A stretch of DNA of 64,000 bases from Magnaporthiopsis rhizophila (lineage: Eukaryota; Ascomycota; Sordariomycetes; Magnaporthales; Magnaporthaceae): contig PYSS01000153.1 in assembly GCA_003049465.1 (NCBI GenBank), positions 1 through 64,000 on the forward strand, read 5' to 3'. The notes under the pieces were generated by a model. That model ran no database searches. It saw only the letters and a program-made list of their open reading frames with translations, and was not told the DNA's origin. Below, piece by piece: positions 1-10,194 of the stretch (position 1 is its first letter; each line of letters begins with the position of its first letter). The translations under genes were made by a program, and so were the position numbers.

Positions 1-248
1 TATTTTATGATAAAATTAGCTGAAAATTTAACGGTATATATTCAAGTATTTAACGATTATAAAAATGATTTTTCCGGATTTTTATTATTACTTGTTTTAG
101 GTAAGTTTTCAATACTGTGTAACACACTGTGTATAATATGCAAACTAGCCTAAAAGGAGTAATAATAAAATCCGGAAAAATCATTTTTATAATCGTTAAA
201 TATTTAAATATATACCGTTAAATTTTCAGCTAATTTTATCATAAAATA
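1..248. repeat. 248-bp AT-rich palindrome (hairpin), about 90-bp arms
   Basis: Positions 1-90 and 160-248 are inverted copies of each other with only a few mismatches (for example TCAAGTA against TATTTAA). They flank a spacer of about 70 bp that is itself partly palindromic around CTGTGTAACACACTGTGT. The arms contain no open frame. The left arm begins at the window edge, so the structure may extend further. It resembles a MITE or foldback element, or the remains of a transposon collapsed to its inverted repeats. It lies on the inner side of the terminal-repeat-like block at 283-330 and may be the body of that short element. Confidence 0.8.
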
Positions 249-282
249 CGTGAGATGCACGGATATGCACAGTATGTATTGT

Positions 283-330
283 CCGGTGATCCACTCGCTT
301 GTTTGATCCACTCACTTATGAACCACGTTA
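283..330 (-). repeat. Terminal-inverted-repeat copy of the pogo/Fot1-like element
   Basis: Read on the minus strand, this block starts with TAACGTGGTTCATAAGTGAG. It aligns with the left end of the element at 3812-5467, including the internal partial duplication (GTGAGTGG... GCGAGTGG). Its orientation places the element body to the left, towards the hairpin at 1-248. It therefore cannot be the end of the transposase relic to its right and indicates a separate insertion. Confidence 0.65.
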
Positions 331-1440
331 TAGCTAACGTATAATTTTATCAGGTTTTCGATTTTTCGACCGTACGCTTTTTTTAGCGGGCTAAAATATC
401 CAATATTAAGCGGCTAAAAAAAGTAAAACGAATACAAAGGTATGCAAAGCGTAATAATGTTATATTTTTGGCAATAAAGCTCGAAATCCGTCGAGTGGTG
501 GCTTTTGTGGCCATCCAGTATTAATAAACGATAAATATTTTTTGTGTGCAATGCAATGTATTTATCGAAATGCTAAATTTATTCCAGGCCGAGTTTATTT
601 ATAATTTACCCGTTAAAATTTGTTACAATGACCCAGTTGCGTGGAAGGTTGGTTTTCGAATACCAATTAGCCAAATAATACTGCTTTTTAATAATAATAA
701 AAAAAAGGAATTGCCCAACCGCAATAATTAACCTTTTAAATAATTATAACCTATTTTTGGTTATTAGGCTGGACCAGTTTTATTTTATTACAGCCTTCCG
801 ATATTATAATAACCATAATAGCGATAATTATGCTTATAAAAAAGCCGGTTTTGTCAAAATTATAAATATTATTATCCAGAATACTATATTTGGCCATAAT
901 ATTCTGTATAAGGTTGAACCAGGCAAAAACAAATTTGGGATTTTTGCATTTGGCCCTTTGGTAATTGTATTTTCGAATCCAGCGCGTGCCAAACTTTGGG
1001 CAGCGTTTAAAAAACCTTTCGATCCAGCATTTGCCGATAACGCCTGCATTACGTTTGGCGAGCAATTGGTTGGCCATATTTTTAATACCAGAATACCGGG
1101 AAAGAAATGCTTGCAAAACTAGCTTAAATATGTATTTAACAAGCGCTTTCTTTTCGAATTTTGTTAATTTTTGTATTTGGGCATATAATCGCATCGAGCA
1201 GTTTAGCCGCACTTCTGCCGGGCAAAGGTGGAAAAGTTTATTTCGTAAATTTTGGCGGTACCCCGGATATTTAACTGTGGATTTAATGCAATTACCCGAA
1301 GGGTTAGAACAATTTTGCGTTCGTTACTTTTATTTGCCATTATTTGTTATGGAGCTATTTGTAAATGAAATTGGATGGACGCATGGATGCGTTAATTATA
1401 GCATATACTGATGTGTGGCACACACTGATAAATTACGTTA
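331..1440 (-). mobile_element. Degenerate pogo/Fot1-type DDE transposase (relic A)
   Basis: On the minus strand an AT-rich, stop-ridden transposase can be followed. A psq-type helix-turn-helix lies near 1340-1230. A CENP-B-like segment and then the motif YNFDKTGF with the downstream KLVQPNNQ lie at 1212-751. Near 480-360, LILDGHKSHHSTDFELY and QPLNIGYFSPLKKAYGRKIEN can be read. The second catalytic Asp in the DGH motif is present, while the later QPLD position reads QPLN, a G-to-A type change. The family moves DNA by cut-and-paste into TA sites. Its N-terminal edge near 1440 abuts interrupted retroelement integrase sequence, and its C-terminal end is cut by the element ending at 330. It is inactive. 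Confidence 0.85.
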
Positions 1441-3060
1441 TACCCAGTTATCTTATTTATAATTAACAAAATAATATAAATATTATTTTATAGTTTGATT
1501 TGTTCATTTTATTTGCCTATCCGTTTAAAAATAATAAGCTGTAAAAAAGGTATATTTTGCGCCTAAACTAACCATAAACTGTTTCCAAAATTTACTATTA
1601 AACAGCTTATTTCGGTCCGTAATTATACATTTTGGCATTCCGTATTTTGCAATTATATTTCAAATAAAGGTATAAATTAGTTTTATAATTTTTGCATTTT
1701 TTTTGAACGGTAAGTATATAGCATATTTGGTAAATTGGTTAATTATTACCATAATATTATCGTATTGGACATTTGTAAAGGATTTTTTTAATTTGGATAG
1801 CCCTGTAACAAAATCCGTTATAACTTTTTGCCAAACCTTATTAGGTATTGGTAAGGGCTAAAATAATCCGTAAGGTTTATATTTATTTGCTTTATTTTTT
1901 GCACAACTTTTACAATCCTTAATTATTTTTTATATTTCGGTGCAAATTTTTATAAACCCGTAATATTATTAAAATCTTTTCCAGATTTTTGCAATTTTTT
2001 GATATCCATATGCCAACCGGTTATAAATTTGTTAAATTTTTTCCGGGGTCCATTTTTTCTGAATTATAATTTTTATTAGTACCTGCTATGCTGGGACCAA
2101 AAATCCGTTTGGTTTTTGTGTTAAAATTATGCGCATTTTTGGCGGTATTTTATTTTTATGGTCCGATTAGCGGTTTAAGGCATTTATTTGTCCATTCTTC
2201 GATCCTTTTTTGTATTTGATCCTAAAATTATAATCCTGAAAAAACTAACTTTATCGGATTTGTTATTTGTTCAGTATTTGGCAAATAATAAAATATGCCA
2301 GGTTTTTGTAATCCGTATAAATTATAACCTGGTAATTTGCTTGGTACAAATATACCCTTTATTCATTTAGCATTTAAATAATAATTATAAATTTTTTATT
2401 ATGGATCGGATAATTTAGCTCCGGTTTATTAAACTTATGCAATAAAAAAGTATCAGGGTGCAATTTTTTGTTATTATTTTGTTGGTTAAATTAAGCCCCG
2501 ATCGCAAAATTTAATGCATCAATTTTAACCTCAAAAGGTTTATCTGGGTTTAATAAAGCTAATACTGGCTCCTATATTATAGCTTTTTTTAGCAAATCGA
2601 AAACCTTTTATTTTTGCGTTCCCTAATAAAACTGGGTGTTATTTTTAGTAAAATTTGTAAATAAAAGCGCTATTTTGCCAAAATCCCGGATAAATTACCG
2701 ATAAAAATTCAGAAAATCCAAAAAATTTTATATTTTTTTAATATTAGTTAATTTGGGCTATTTTTTTATTACCTGTACCTTTTTTGGTTTTATTTATATT
2801 TAACCCAGTATAATTATATACCTTAAAAAAATTATTTTCTATATATGCCATGCATATTTTTCGGGCTTGATTAGAAACTTTGCATTTTGCAACTTTTGCA
2901 AAACCTTATATATATATTCCTTATGCTTTTCCAGCATTTTTACTTATAGGTAAAAATAATCTTGGGCTGCTTTTTAAATTTCTCGAACTTTTCGATAAAG
3001 GCTTTTAAAGCTATGGCAAAATTATTGTAATCCGTGCCATTGATAATAACGATCTCGATT
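1441..3060 (-). mobile_element. Ty3/gypsy-type retrotransposon pol relic (RT thumb - RNase H - integrase)
   Basis: Minus-strand translation across many stops gives a recognisable pol order. Reverse-transcriptase 3' motifs (VLQKLQNAKFLIKPEKYAW, NFLDFLNFYR) lie at about 2960-2650. The connection and RNase H follow (KPFEVKIDALNFAIGA, IYTDYKNLAYF) at about 2580-2290. The integrase zinc-binding CKSCAKNKANKYKPYGLF is near 1910-1860, and the integrase core (TDFVTGLSKL, DNIMVIINQFTKYAIYLPF, KYGMPKCIITDR) is at 1830-1560. Integrase homology stops abruptly at about 1440 within a segment ending DNWV, where relic A begins, so a later insertion is likely. No intact frame, gag or clear LTR pair is seen. 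It is heavily C-to-T/G-to-A mutated and non-autonomous. Confidence 0.88.
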
Positions 3061-3373
3061 TTTTTGGCTGCGATTGCCATAATTATTACTGCTCGTTACC
3101 TCCGGTAAATACTGAACAGGATCAGTCAAAATATTACAATCATAAGCCTTCTGTTTTTAGGGTAGGGCACTTAGGGGCGGTGTTAAGCAATACTGGTTTT
3201 GCAAGGTTACTTTGCACATAATCTGGGATTCGGTAAAAACACTATCCGTTATTACTTGCCCAAAAGGGTGCTTTGGAGCTAATTTAGGTTAATTGATGCC
3301 GAGCCTCAGTTAAAATAATCCAATATAATAGGAAATCCTCTTTTATATACCCCTAGATTCCCATATTATATCC
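3061..3373. other. AT-rich sequence, no identifiable gene
   Basis: This lies upstream (on the minus strand) of the gypsy-like pol relic and could be the eroded 5' half of that element. No protein motif could be read in any frame. Confidence 0.4.
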
Positions 3374-3446
3374 GTGCTATATTTGCTATGTTTATAACAA
3401 ATATATCACTGTGCTATATTTGTTATGTTTATAGCAAATATATCAC
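3374..3446. repeat. 37-bp direct tandem repeat, two copies, each with an inverted repeat
   Basis: Copy 1 (3374-3410) and copy 2 (3411-3446) both begin GTGCTATATTTG. They differ at about two sites, one C/T and one A/G. Each copy contains ATATTTG..TAT, a short spacer, and ATA.CAAATAT, which can fold into a hairpin. The repeats precede a GC-richer block that may be retroelement LTR sequence. Confidence 0.8.
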
Positions 3447-3597
3447 CCGTGTTTAGGTAAATGCCTAGTCACGTAACTCCCTCCTGGCCTTGGTTATTCG
3501 GCCTTTAGCCTTTTATAACTGCAGGGTAAAGGCATCTCGCTGGGGGTTAGCCCCAGCCCTTCTATCCCCTGCCAGTTGCGGTCGTAACACTAATAAA
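3447..3597. other. GC-richer block inside the AT-rich island, possible LTR fragment
   Basis: About 150 bp of near-normal base composition sits between strongly AT-rich stretches. On the minus strand it starts TGTTACGACCGCAACTGGCA, the kind of TG start seen at LTR ends, and it lies just upstream of the minus-strand pol relic. No second copy was found in the window, so an LTR assignment remains inference. Confidence 0.3.
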
Positions 3598-3811
3598 ATA
3601 TATATAAATTATAACAGTTATAAAAGAATTAATAACTTTTTAATAATAAAAGTTATAAAAATAAAATAACCTGTTTTATAATTATAAAATTTACGATTTT
3701 TAAATAATATAAATTATTATTACATATATTACGTAATTCCGTTTATATACGTTTAACGCACAGTATAAAACACAGTGTATTATAAATTATATAATAAAAA
3801 ATAATAAAAAA
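3598..3811. other. Extremely AT-rich spacer
   Basis: Almost pure A/T sequence without motifs beyond TATA-like strings. It ends at the left terminal repeat of the pogo/Fot1-like element at 3812. Confidence 0.6.
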
Positions 3812-5467
3812 TAATGTGGTTCACAAATGAGTGAGCCATACAAGTGAGTGGGCCACAACACGCGACCATGCGATGCTTTTTTTTTGCGACCAATTCCTCC
3901 ACCAACAATAATATTAACGGGAAATGGCAAAAGCCGGGTGATACTTGCCTTTCAAGCTTTACAATTTAACCCAAAACTGAGTATACGAAAGGCTGCAAAA
4001 ATTTATTTGGTTGCAAGATCGACCTTAAAGCGTTAAAAGCGCGGCCAACCTGCTCGATGCAATATTATACCCAAATTACAGAGATTAATGGATTCCGAAA
4101 AGGATGCGTTTGTTAAATATATTTTCGAGCTGGATTTCCGTGCATTTTTTCCCGGCCTTTTGGTATTAAAGATATGGCTAACCGATTGCTTGCTGAACGT
4201 AATGCGGGTGCTATTAGCAAAAATTGGGTTGCAAATTTTGTTAAATGCTGTGCAAAAATTGGCACGCGCTGGATTCGAAAATACGATTATTAAAAGGCCA
4301 AATGTGAAAATCCCAAGCTTATTTTTGCCCGGTTTAATTTTGTGTGGAATATTATAACCAAATATAGCATTTTGGATAATAATATTTATAATTTTGACGA
4401 AACCGGTTTTTTTATGGCATTTTATATAATTGGATTATTATAATAAATTTTAACAGGTAAATTATAAATAAGCTTAATCTGAAATGGATTTGGTATTTTG
4501 ATAAATATATTGCATTATGTATAAAAAGCACCCATTATTTGTTAATGCTAAACGGTTACAAAAATTACCATTTGACGAATTTCAAATTTTATCGCCAAAA
4601 ATATAATATTATTATATTTTATATACTTTTGCATTTGTTTTTTTTTTAACCGTTTAATATTAGATGCTTTGGCCCGCTAAGAAAAGGTGTACAATTAATA
4701 AATCAAAAATTTAATAAGGTTATACGTTAATTACGTAATTAAGGTTAAGTTTCTTTCGGTATTTAAAGCGGTATTTTTTAATTTTATAACCGAAAAAAAT
4801 ATTCAAAAAAAACTTTTAAAAAGCTGGTTTTGCTCCTTTTAATCCGGATTCGGTTTTGAAAAAGCTGGATGTAAAATTATAAATTTTAATTTCCCCAAAA
4901 ATGCCCCTAAATAATTCCGAACTTTGAACCTTTAAAATACCGCAAACAGCTAGGGAAATAATAATTCGAATATATTAAAATTTGGATTACCAATTATTAG
5001 AAAAGTTTTCCGACATTTATACTGGCAGTTATGGACTAAATTATAAAAGGGACAAAAATAATAATGCATAAGGTGGCCCTTTTCCGAGCCGAAATATTTA
5101 CATTTAAAAAAGCGAACGAAACACTTAGCAAATACCAAAGGGCCAAAAAAATATGTGTCCAACTCGGAGGGTTATTTATTATCGAAAAGGTACAAAATAT
5201 TCTGAACCAGCAAAAGCTGGATAAATAGTTACAGCAAAAAATGCGCAACTATAAGGGTCAAAAAAGAAGGGTAACAATAATTTATCGGCAATATAGCACC
5301 TGTGGCAAAACCGGACATAATATACGCACCTGCTAGGAAAAAATAAAAATATCCGATATATACAGTTTCGAATAATTTGAATGGATTCCTGGCATTATTG
5401 GGTTGGTATATGCATTAATTAATTGGAGGTCGGGATATTGTGGCCCATTTATTTGTGAACCACGTTA
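3812..5467 (+). mobile_element. pogo/Fot1-like DNA transposon, near full length, transposase destroyed (relic B)
   Basis: The element is bounded by inverted repeats. The left end is TAATGTGGTTCACAAATGAG (3812-3858). The right end (5439-5467), read in reverse, is TAACGTGGTTCACAAATAAA. Inside, on the plus strand, there is a psq helix-turn-helix (FNPKLSIRKAAKIYLVARST) at about 3960-4035. A CENP-B-like segment follows at 4088-4360, then NFDETGF near 4392-4412. A C-terminal CCHC-like knuckle, CGKTGHNIRTC, lies at about 5290-5325. About 1.66 kb is a normal size for Fot1-class elements. Many stops and frame breaks and the A/T bias make it inactive. The zinc knuckle at the C-terminus is a known feature of this fungal subgroup. 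Confidence 0.88.
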
Positions 5468-5832
5468 ATTATTAATATAAAATTTTCAAATTTATATAAT
5501 ATTTTATATTATTAATATATTAAAGAAATATTATATAAATTAACCTTTTAATATAATAGGTCAGGCCATAAAAGGGTTGTCCAATAGGTGCCAAAATAGT
5601 GTTATTCTACAAAATAAGGAGGAAAAGGGTAAAATCGGGCCTTGCTTTTGGAGGGTTTGAGGCGGCCCTTATATATAGGAATCCTGGCCCAGGGAACACC
5701 TTTGGGTCATATGATCCGTGCCCAGCACGGATCCGTAACAGAGTGCCTTATTAACCGTTTTGCATTTCACAAGCTCAAGCACACCTTTGCACCCTCATCT
5801 AACACTATATCTCAACCACCCCGCTAAACACG
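5468..5832. other. Boundary between AT-rich island and normal-GC DNA, no gene seen
   Basis: Base composition shifts from strongly AT-rich to normal at about 5.58-5.65 kb. Short open frames here show no family motifs. The segment runs up to the stop codon of the MAPEG gene. Confidence 0.5.
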
Positions 5833-6270
5833 TTAAAAGAAAAGCTCCCAAGCCGCCTTGGCTGTTATCCCCAAAAGCACAACCGAGCTCGTGGCAAAAA
5901 CCGGAAAGCGCAGAAGAACATTGTTGGTCGTAACATGTATCAGGCTGTGAAGGACTCTCAGACCCACGTAGCCCCATGCCAAGCGTACTGTGGTCTTGTC
6001 CTTGACATTCAATAAGCTTAACCCAAGCAACACTGCGTAGAATTGGGTAGGCTGTTCCATTAAATTGTTGAAGTTATCCGCCGGCCATTGCACGAAAGGA
6101 GGCAATTTTTCTGCCTTTTGCTGTTTGACCGTATTTGGATCGAAGGTGACGCCATACTTGGACAGCGCTGGAGTTCTGCGTATGTATAGCAGGGCTTCCA
6201 TAGCAAAAGTCCAAGCATTGAGGCCGACGAGGGGACCAAGGAGTGGCTTATTAACAAGGAGAGTCGACAT
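5833..6270 (-). CDS. MAPEG-family integral membrane protein
   Basis: A single-exon gene of 145 codons starting at the ATG ending at 6270. The protein has an N-terminal hydrophobic stretch, then the family hallmark around residues 68-135: an N-x-x-EQP motif (NLMEQPTQFYAVLLGL), an aromatic-rich helix with GLRVLHSLIH, and a last hydrophobic segment (VFATSSVVLLGITAKAAW). MAPEG proteins are four-helix membrane proteins related to microsomal glutathione S-transferases and leukotriene C4 synthase, and many fungal members have no defined substrate. The length of about 145 residues is normal. It is the first intact gene after the transposon island and sits only about 350 bp from RIP-like sequence. The frame is intact, so it is probably functional. 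Substrate and physiological role cannot be told from sequence. Confidence 0.88.
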   Translation of the reverse strand: MSTLLVNKPLLGPLVGLNAWTFAMEALLYIRRTPALSKYGVTFDPNTVKQQKAEKLPPFVQWPADNFNNLMEQPTQFYAVLLGLSLLNVKDKTTVRLAWGYVGLRVLHSLIHVTTNNVLLRFPVFATSSVVLLGITAKAAWELFF

Positions 6271-6890
6271 GATGGCTATCCGGTGTTAGTTTTATAGCTG
6301 GGGGAGCAGATGCTGGGGAAGCAGGTGCGACTGACTTGATTGGGGTGGGTGTGGGATAACTTTTCGGCAGAGAAGGAGATATGGCTTAATGAGAGAAGTG
6401 TCTGGGTAGAGGAGATGTGTTACAAGGGTGCGAAGCAGGCTTGGGGAAAGATCCCGTGATATTGATGATAATCTTTCTGGGGCCTCAAAAGATGCTTAAG
6501 GAGACAGAATCATGTTATCCCGGCCTGGGCCTTTAGGCATTATATAAGCCACCAAGTGGCCCGTGCATGACCCTCGGTTACCCCGCTCATGGCCCTACTG
6601 CAGCTCGTCGGGTATCCTTGCAGTGAGGGGTTCTTTCAGCCGCTTCAAACCCCTTCGTGGGGCGGCTCCTCGGGCGCCGCCATATCAAATGGTCGGTGTA
6701 GCTCGGCTGCCCACGGGATTTGCAATCAATCGACTGTGTTTATCCACTTCTTCTCCACTAAATGCATTACAAACCTTGAAGTGGTGCCCTGGAACTTTAT
6801 TTATGGGTAGCTTACAAATGAATCCATGCTTTCTGTATTAATAATTAAGTTAATGCTTTAAGACATGAAACATTAATAGATTATGTTTCA
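6271..6890. other. Intergenic, no gene seen
   Basis: Upstream of the MAPEG gene. Short overlapping open frames on both strands have no recognisable motifs. Confidence 0.5.
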
Positions 6891-6892
6891 CA

Positions 6893-7137
6893 GGCGCAGT
6901 GGAAATTTTACAGCGTACCTATAAGTGCAACGGAAATTTTGCAGTGGAGATTTTGCCGCGGACCCATGCATCGGGCTCACGCTCCCCGTGAGAGTCAGGC
7001 TTGAAAAGCTATTATTCCAGTTTAGGCGCCAGCGGGGAGACCAAGAACATGCGAAAATTTCCGCTGCAAATTACCCCTGCACTCGTAAGTCCGCTATGCT
7101 TATCGCTCCGCCGCAGAATTACCGCTGCAAATTTTCT
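6893..7137. repeat. MITE-like block: one motif twice direct and twice inverted
   Basis: A motif close to GGAAATTTTGCAGCGG occurs at about 6900 and 6932 on the plus strand and at about 7056-7073 and 7120-7135 on the minus strand. The inner left copy (6932-6961) and the outer right copy (7108-7135) match over about 28 bp, extending through a shared CCGCGG-like end. About 100 bp of unique GC-rich sequence lies between. There is no open frame and no clear target-site duplication. A small non-autonomous DNA transposon is the simplest reading. Confidence 0.55.
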
Positions 7138-7785
7138 TAAATATCACGGGACCAAACCCTAACCTTTATTCCCGGTCCGTCCGTTTTGTTCATTACCTTC
7201 CCGCTTTTTTTTTCGTGCACCCGTTTATAGTGCCTCCCTACCTCCCAAAGCGCGCTATAATAGCCCTTATTTATTATCGAAAACATACGAACGAAAACAA
7301 CGCGACCCCACGTCGACCCAGGCAAAGGCCACTCGTTAAGCTTGCATTACAGTGTCTTTTCCCCGAACCATACAGTGGGGGCTGCATATGAGAAACAAAA
7401 AAACAAACAAGCACGAGGATAAACCGGATTGGTCCACCGGGATAGCTGTACCGAGATCGCCGCTGGGGGGAAGAATTACTGATAATAATAACACCCGGAT
7501 AACAAAGTAGGACGAAAAGGAAGGCGTTGGAGGAAAGGGAAGGGTTCGCCGTCGAGGCGGCGGGTCCTAGAAAAGAGACAAGGCTCGTGAAAGGGGCCGG
7601 CTTGGCCAGGGTGGAACGAGATAGGGTGGATACAGGGGAAGACGTAAGGAATCCACTGCGACCTCGCAGATAAGCACGCTCGTGATCGTGCCGACTGGGT
7701 TGGTTCGGTACGCTCGTAATTGTACTTGTTTGATTACTAACGCTTAGATAGCTACAAGCCAATCAAAAAAAAAAAAAAAAAAAAT
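7138..7785. other. Unassigned sequence ending in a 20-nt poly-A run
   Basis: Moderate GC. A minus-strand open frame of 162 codons (7274-7762) is present, but its composition is Ser/Arg/Pro-rich and no family motif is visible. Positions 7765-7784 are uninterrupted A. A retroposed fragment is possible but not shown. Confidence 0.3.
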
Positions 7786-8230
7786 CACAAAGCGGACGCG
7801 GAGAGGAGGTGAAACGCCGGATGTGGGAAAGGTTTAATCCAGCCCTAACTGTCGCATCGAAGGTACGGTTACCCCCCGAGATGTATCAAGATAAGTAGTT
7901 ACTCCCCATGGATTATACAAGTCAAAAGGGGTAGGTAAATCTATATATTTACCCTGCTTAATAATTTATCCTTTTTACCAGTTATATATAATCTTTAAGC
8001 GTAAACATTTTTAAGCTTGTCGGCCAGGTAAAGATCCCGTTAAATGCCGACGTCAAACGGGTTTTAATATGTAATAAATCGGGCGGTTTGCAAGATGAGG
8101 AGCTTTTTCCATACGGCCTGGACGGCCATTTTGATATTCTTTTTAATATATTATTTCTTTGCATTTACATATTAAATTGTAGTAAAAAGTAAAGAAAACG
8201 AATTAAAGTTCCACGATTTACAGCGAGTTG
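7786..8230 (-). mobile_element. Fragment of a pogo-type transposase (relic D)
   Basis: AT-rich. On the minus strand around 8165-7985 the string IKKNIKMAVQAVWKK... LQTARFI resembles the psq helix-turn-helix start of pogo transposases, and parallels TEKNVEQAVAAVQAKI in the element at 14114-15963. The sequence just upstream (TAAAAAGTAAAGAAAACGAA near 8182-8205) also resembles the same position in that element (near 15840-15860). Only the N-terminal part is recognisable, and it contains stops. Confidence 0.5.
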
Positions 8231-8428
8231 AAGGCGTGGCCTTTGTTTAAGGTAATGGGCCAGTTTAAAGTGGCTGAAAAGGGCGTGGCCAATAAGGCGT
8301 GCATTAACCTAATGATTAAAAATACTTTTTAATTAAACCCGTTATAAAAGTGAAAAAGTGTGACTTTAAAAGCCGATCAATTAATACGTTATTAAAAAAC
8401 ACCTTGTCCAACCAGTTTCGTACTACCC

Positions 8429-10194
8429 TTACACTTTCTTTTCCACCTCCTGGCCCTGGGCGACGTTTTCGTCCGCGTGAATTTCTTTTTCGACAGCGGC
8501 GACGGCCTTGTCGGCCAGCTCCTTGGGCTCGAACACTGGGAGAGAAAAATGCTGTGTTAGCCTGGCCAAAACATACATCAGTCGCGCCGAGATCTCGACC
8601 CAACTTACGGAAAGTGAGCTCTTCCAAAGTGCGACCGTAAGTCTCCGGGTACATGAAGTAGATGAACAGGAACTCGAAAGTGATCCAGCCGCAGTAAATG
8701 GCGAAGAACTTCCAGCCAATGTTGTCGATGGCCAAAGGGTTAACGTAAGTCGAGAAAAAGCCACCAGCCTTGCCAAAGATCTGCTGCACACCGATTCCAC
8801 GCGAGCGGTGGGTGTAAGGCCACAGCTCGACCAGGAAGGTGTAGGTCAGGGCGTTGTTCCCTAGGTTGTAGGCCGGGTTGTAGGCGAAGAAGAAGAACAG
8901 GGCCGCATACGAGGCGGACCAGTTGGTCGTGCCAGCGTCCTTGGCCGTCCTGAGGCGCTCGAAGCAGACGGTAATGGCGATGAAGATGCCAAGCATGCAG
9001 GCAGCCGAGGTCATAAACATCTTACGTCGTGGGAAGCGGACGGCGATGAGGGCGAAAACAACGGCGTTCATCAGGCCCCAGCACTTGTCGGCCAGGTTGA
9101 TACGGGTTTTTGCGTAATCGGAGGTAAAGTTCATCAGTTCGAAAAGCAGGTTCGAGTAGTAGGACAGCAGAGTGTTGCCCGACATCTGGGTGAAAAGGCC
9201 GAGAAAAACCGAGATGATGGCGCGGCGGCGCATGCCCGACGCCTTGAGGATTTCGCTCCAGGACTGCTTGGAGCTCTCGCGCTCGAGCTCGATCGTGGAC
9301 TTGATCTGGGCCATTTCGGCATGAACGATGAGCGAGGTGGCGTCACCCTCGGCGTGGTACTTGGTCAGGATGGCGAAGGCCTCGTCTTCGCGATCGCGGC
9401 TGATGAGCCAACGAGGGCTCTCTGGCAGGAACCAGACGGTAGCGATCTGCAGCAGCGAGGGGCAGATTTGCAGTAGCGACGGCACTCGCCAAGCCCAGTC
9501 GGACGGGATCGCAACGGTAGCAATGGCGATGGCGGAGGCGACGATGGCTCCGATGAAGTACGACGCGTTAAACAGCGACGTCAGCACCGGCCTCTCCTTG
9601 GGGTAGGCAAGCTCGCCGATCATGGAGGCGCCCGAGATGATGGCGAAAACGATGCCGATGCCCAGGAGCAGACGAGCAACGATGTACATGCCGACATGCT
9701 GGGCGAAGCCCTGGATGAGGGCGCCGATAACCATGATCACGGAGCCGGTGAAGATGGACATGCGTCGACCGTAGCGCTGGGCGAACCAGGGGGCGATGGG
9801 CACGCCGACGATGGAGCCGAGCTGGTACGAGGCGTTGATGATGCCGAGGAGGCTGCCTTCGATGCCTTTCTTGCCGGTGATGGGGCTGATCCAGCCACCT
9901 CCGAAGTCTGCCAAAAAAGAGCCCAAGGTCAGCATTGCACGGCGACACCGACGAGTGGCTGGACTACGATGTCCCCACAGCTCAGAACTTACAGTTCAAG
10001 AAGGACCCAGTGAACTGCAGCGTGTTGATGAGCTGCGAGTCGAAGCCCGAGGTCATCTCGACGCCCATGCAGCAGAAGAACAAGAACAGGTACATGACGC
10101 GCAGGTTCGGCTTCTTGTACCAAGGCACCTTGTCCTCGGCCACCATCCGCGTCAGGATGGGGTCCGACATGCCGCTGGCGGTTGCTGGCGCCAT
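8429..10194 (-). CDS. MFS sugar transporter (hexose/lactose-permease type), three exons
   Basis: Predicted join on the minus strand: 10194-9993, 9907-8609 and 8535-8429, giving 535 aa. Both introns have GTAAGT donors and CAG acceptors and keep phase. Twelve membrane segments are expected. Sugar-porter signatures are visible: FDSQLINTLQ after TM1, RYGRR in the loop 2-3 region, PESPRWLISR in the central loop, VELWPYTHRSRGIG after TM10 and PETYGRTLEELTFLFE at the end of TM12. The tail (KELADKAVAAVEKEIHADEN) is acidic and cytosolic. The chosen start (MAPATASG) removes an upstream in-frame ATG at 10272 that would add an Arg-rich, uncharacteristic stretch. The family imports mono- or disaccharides by proton symport at the plasma membrane. 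The substrate cannot be assigned. The 3' end lies about 200 bp from RIP-like sequence. Confidence 0.92.
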
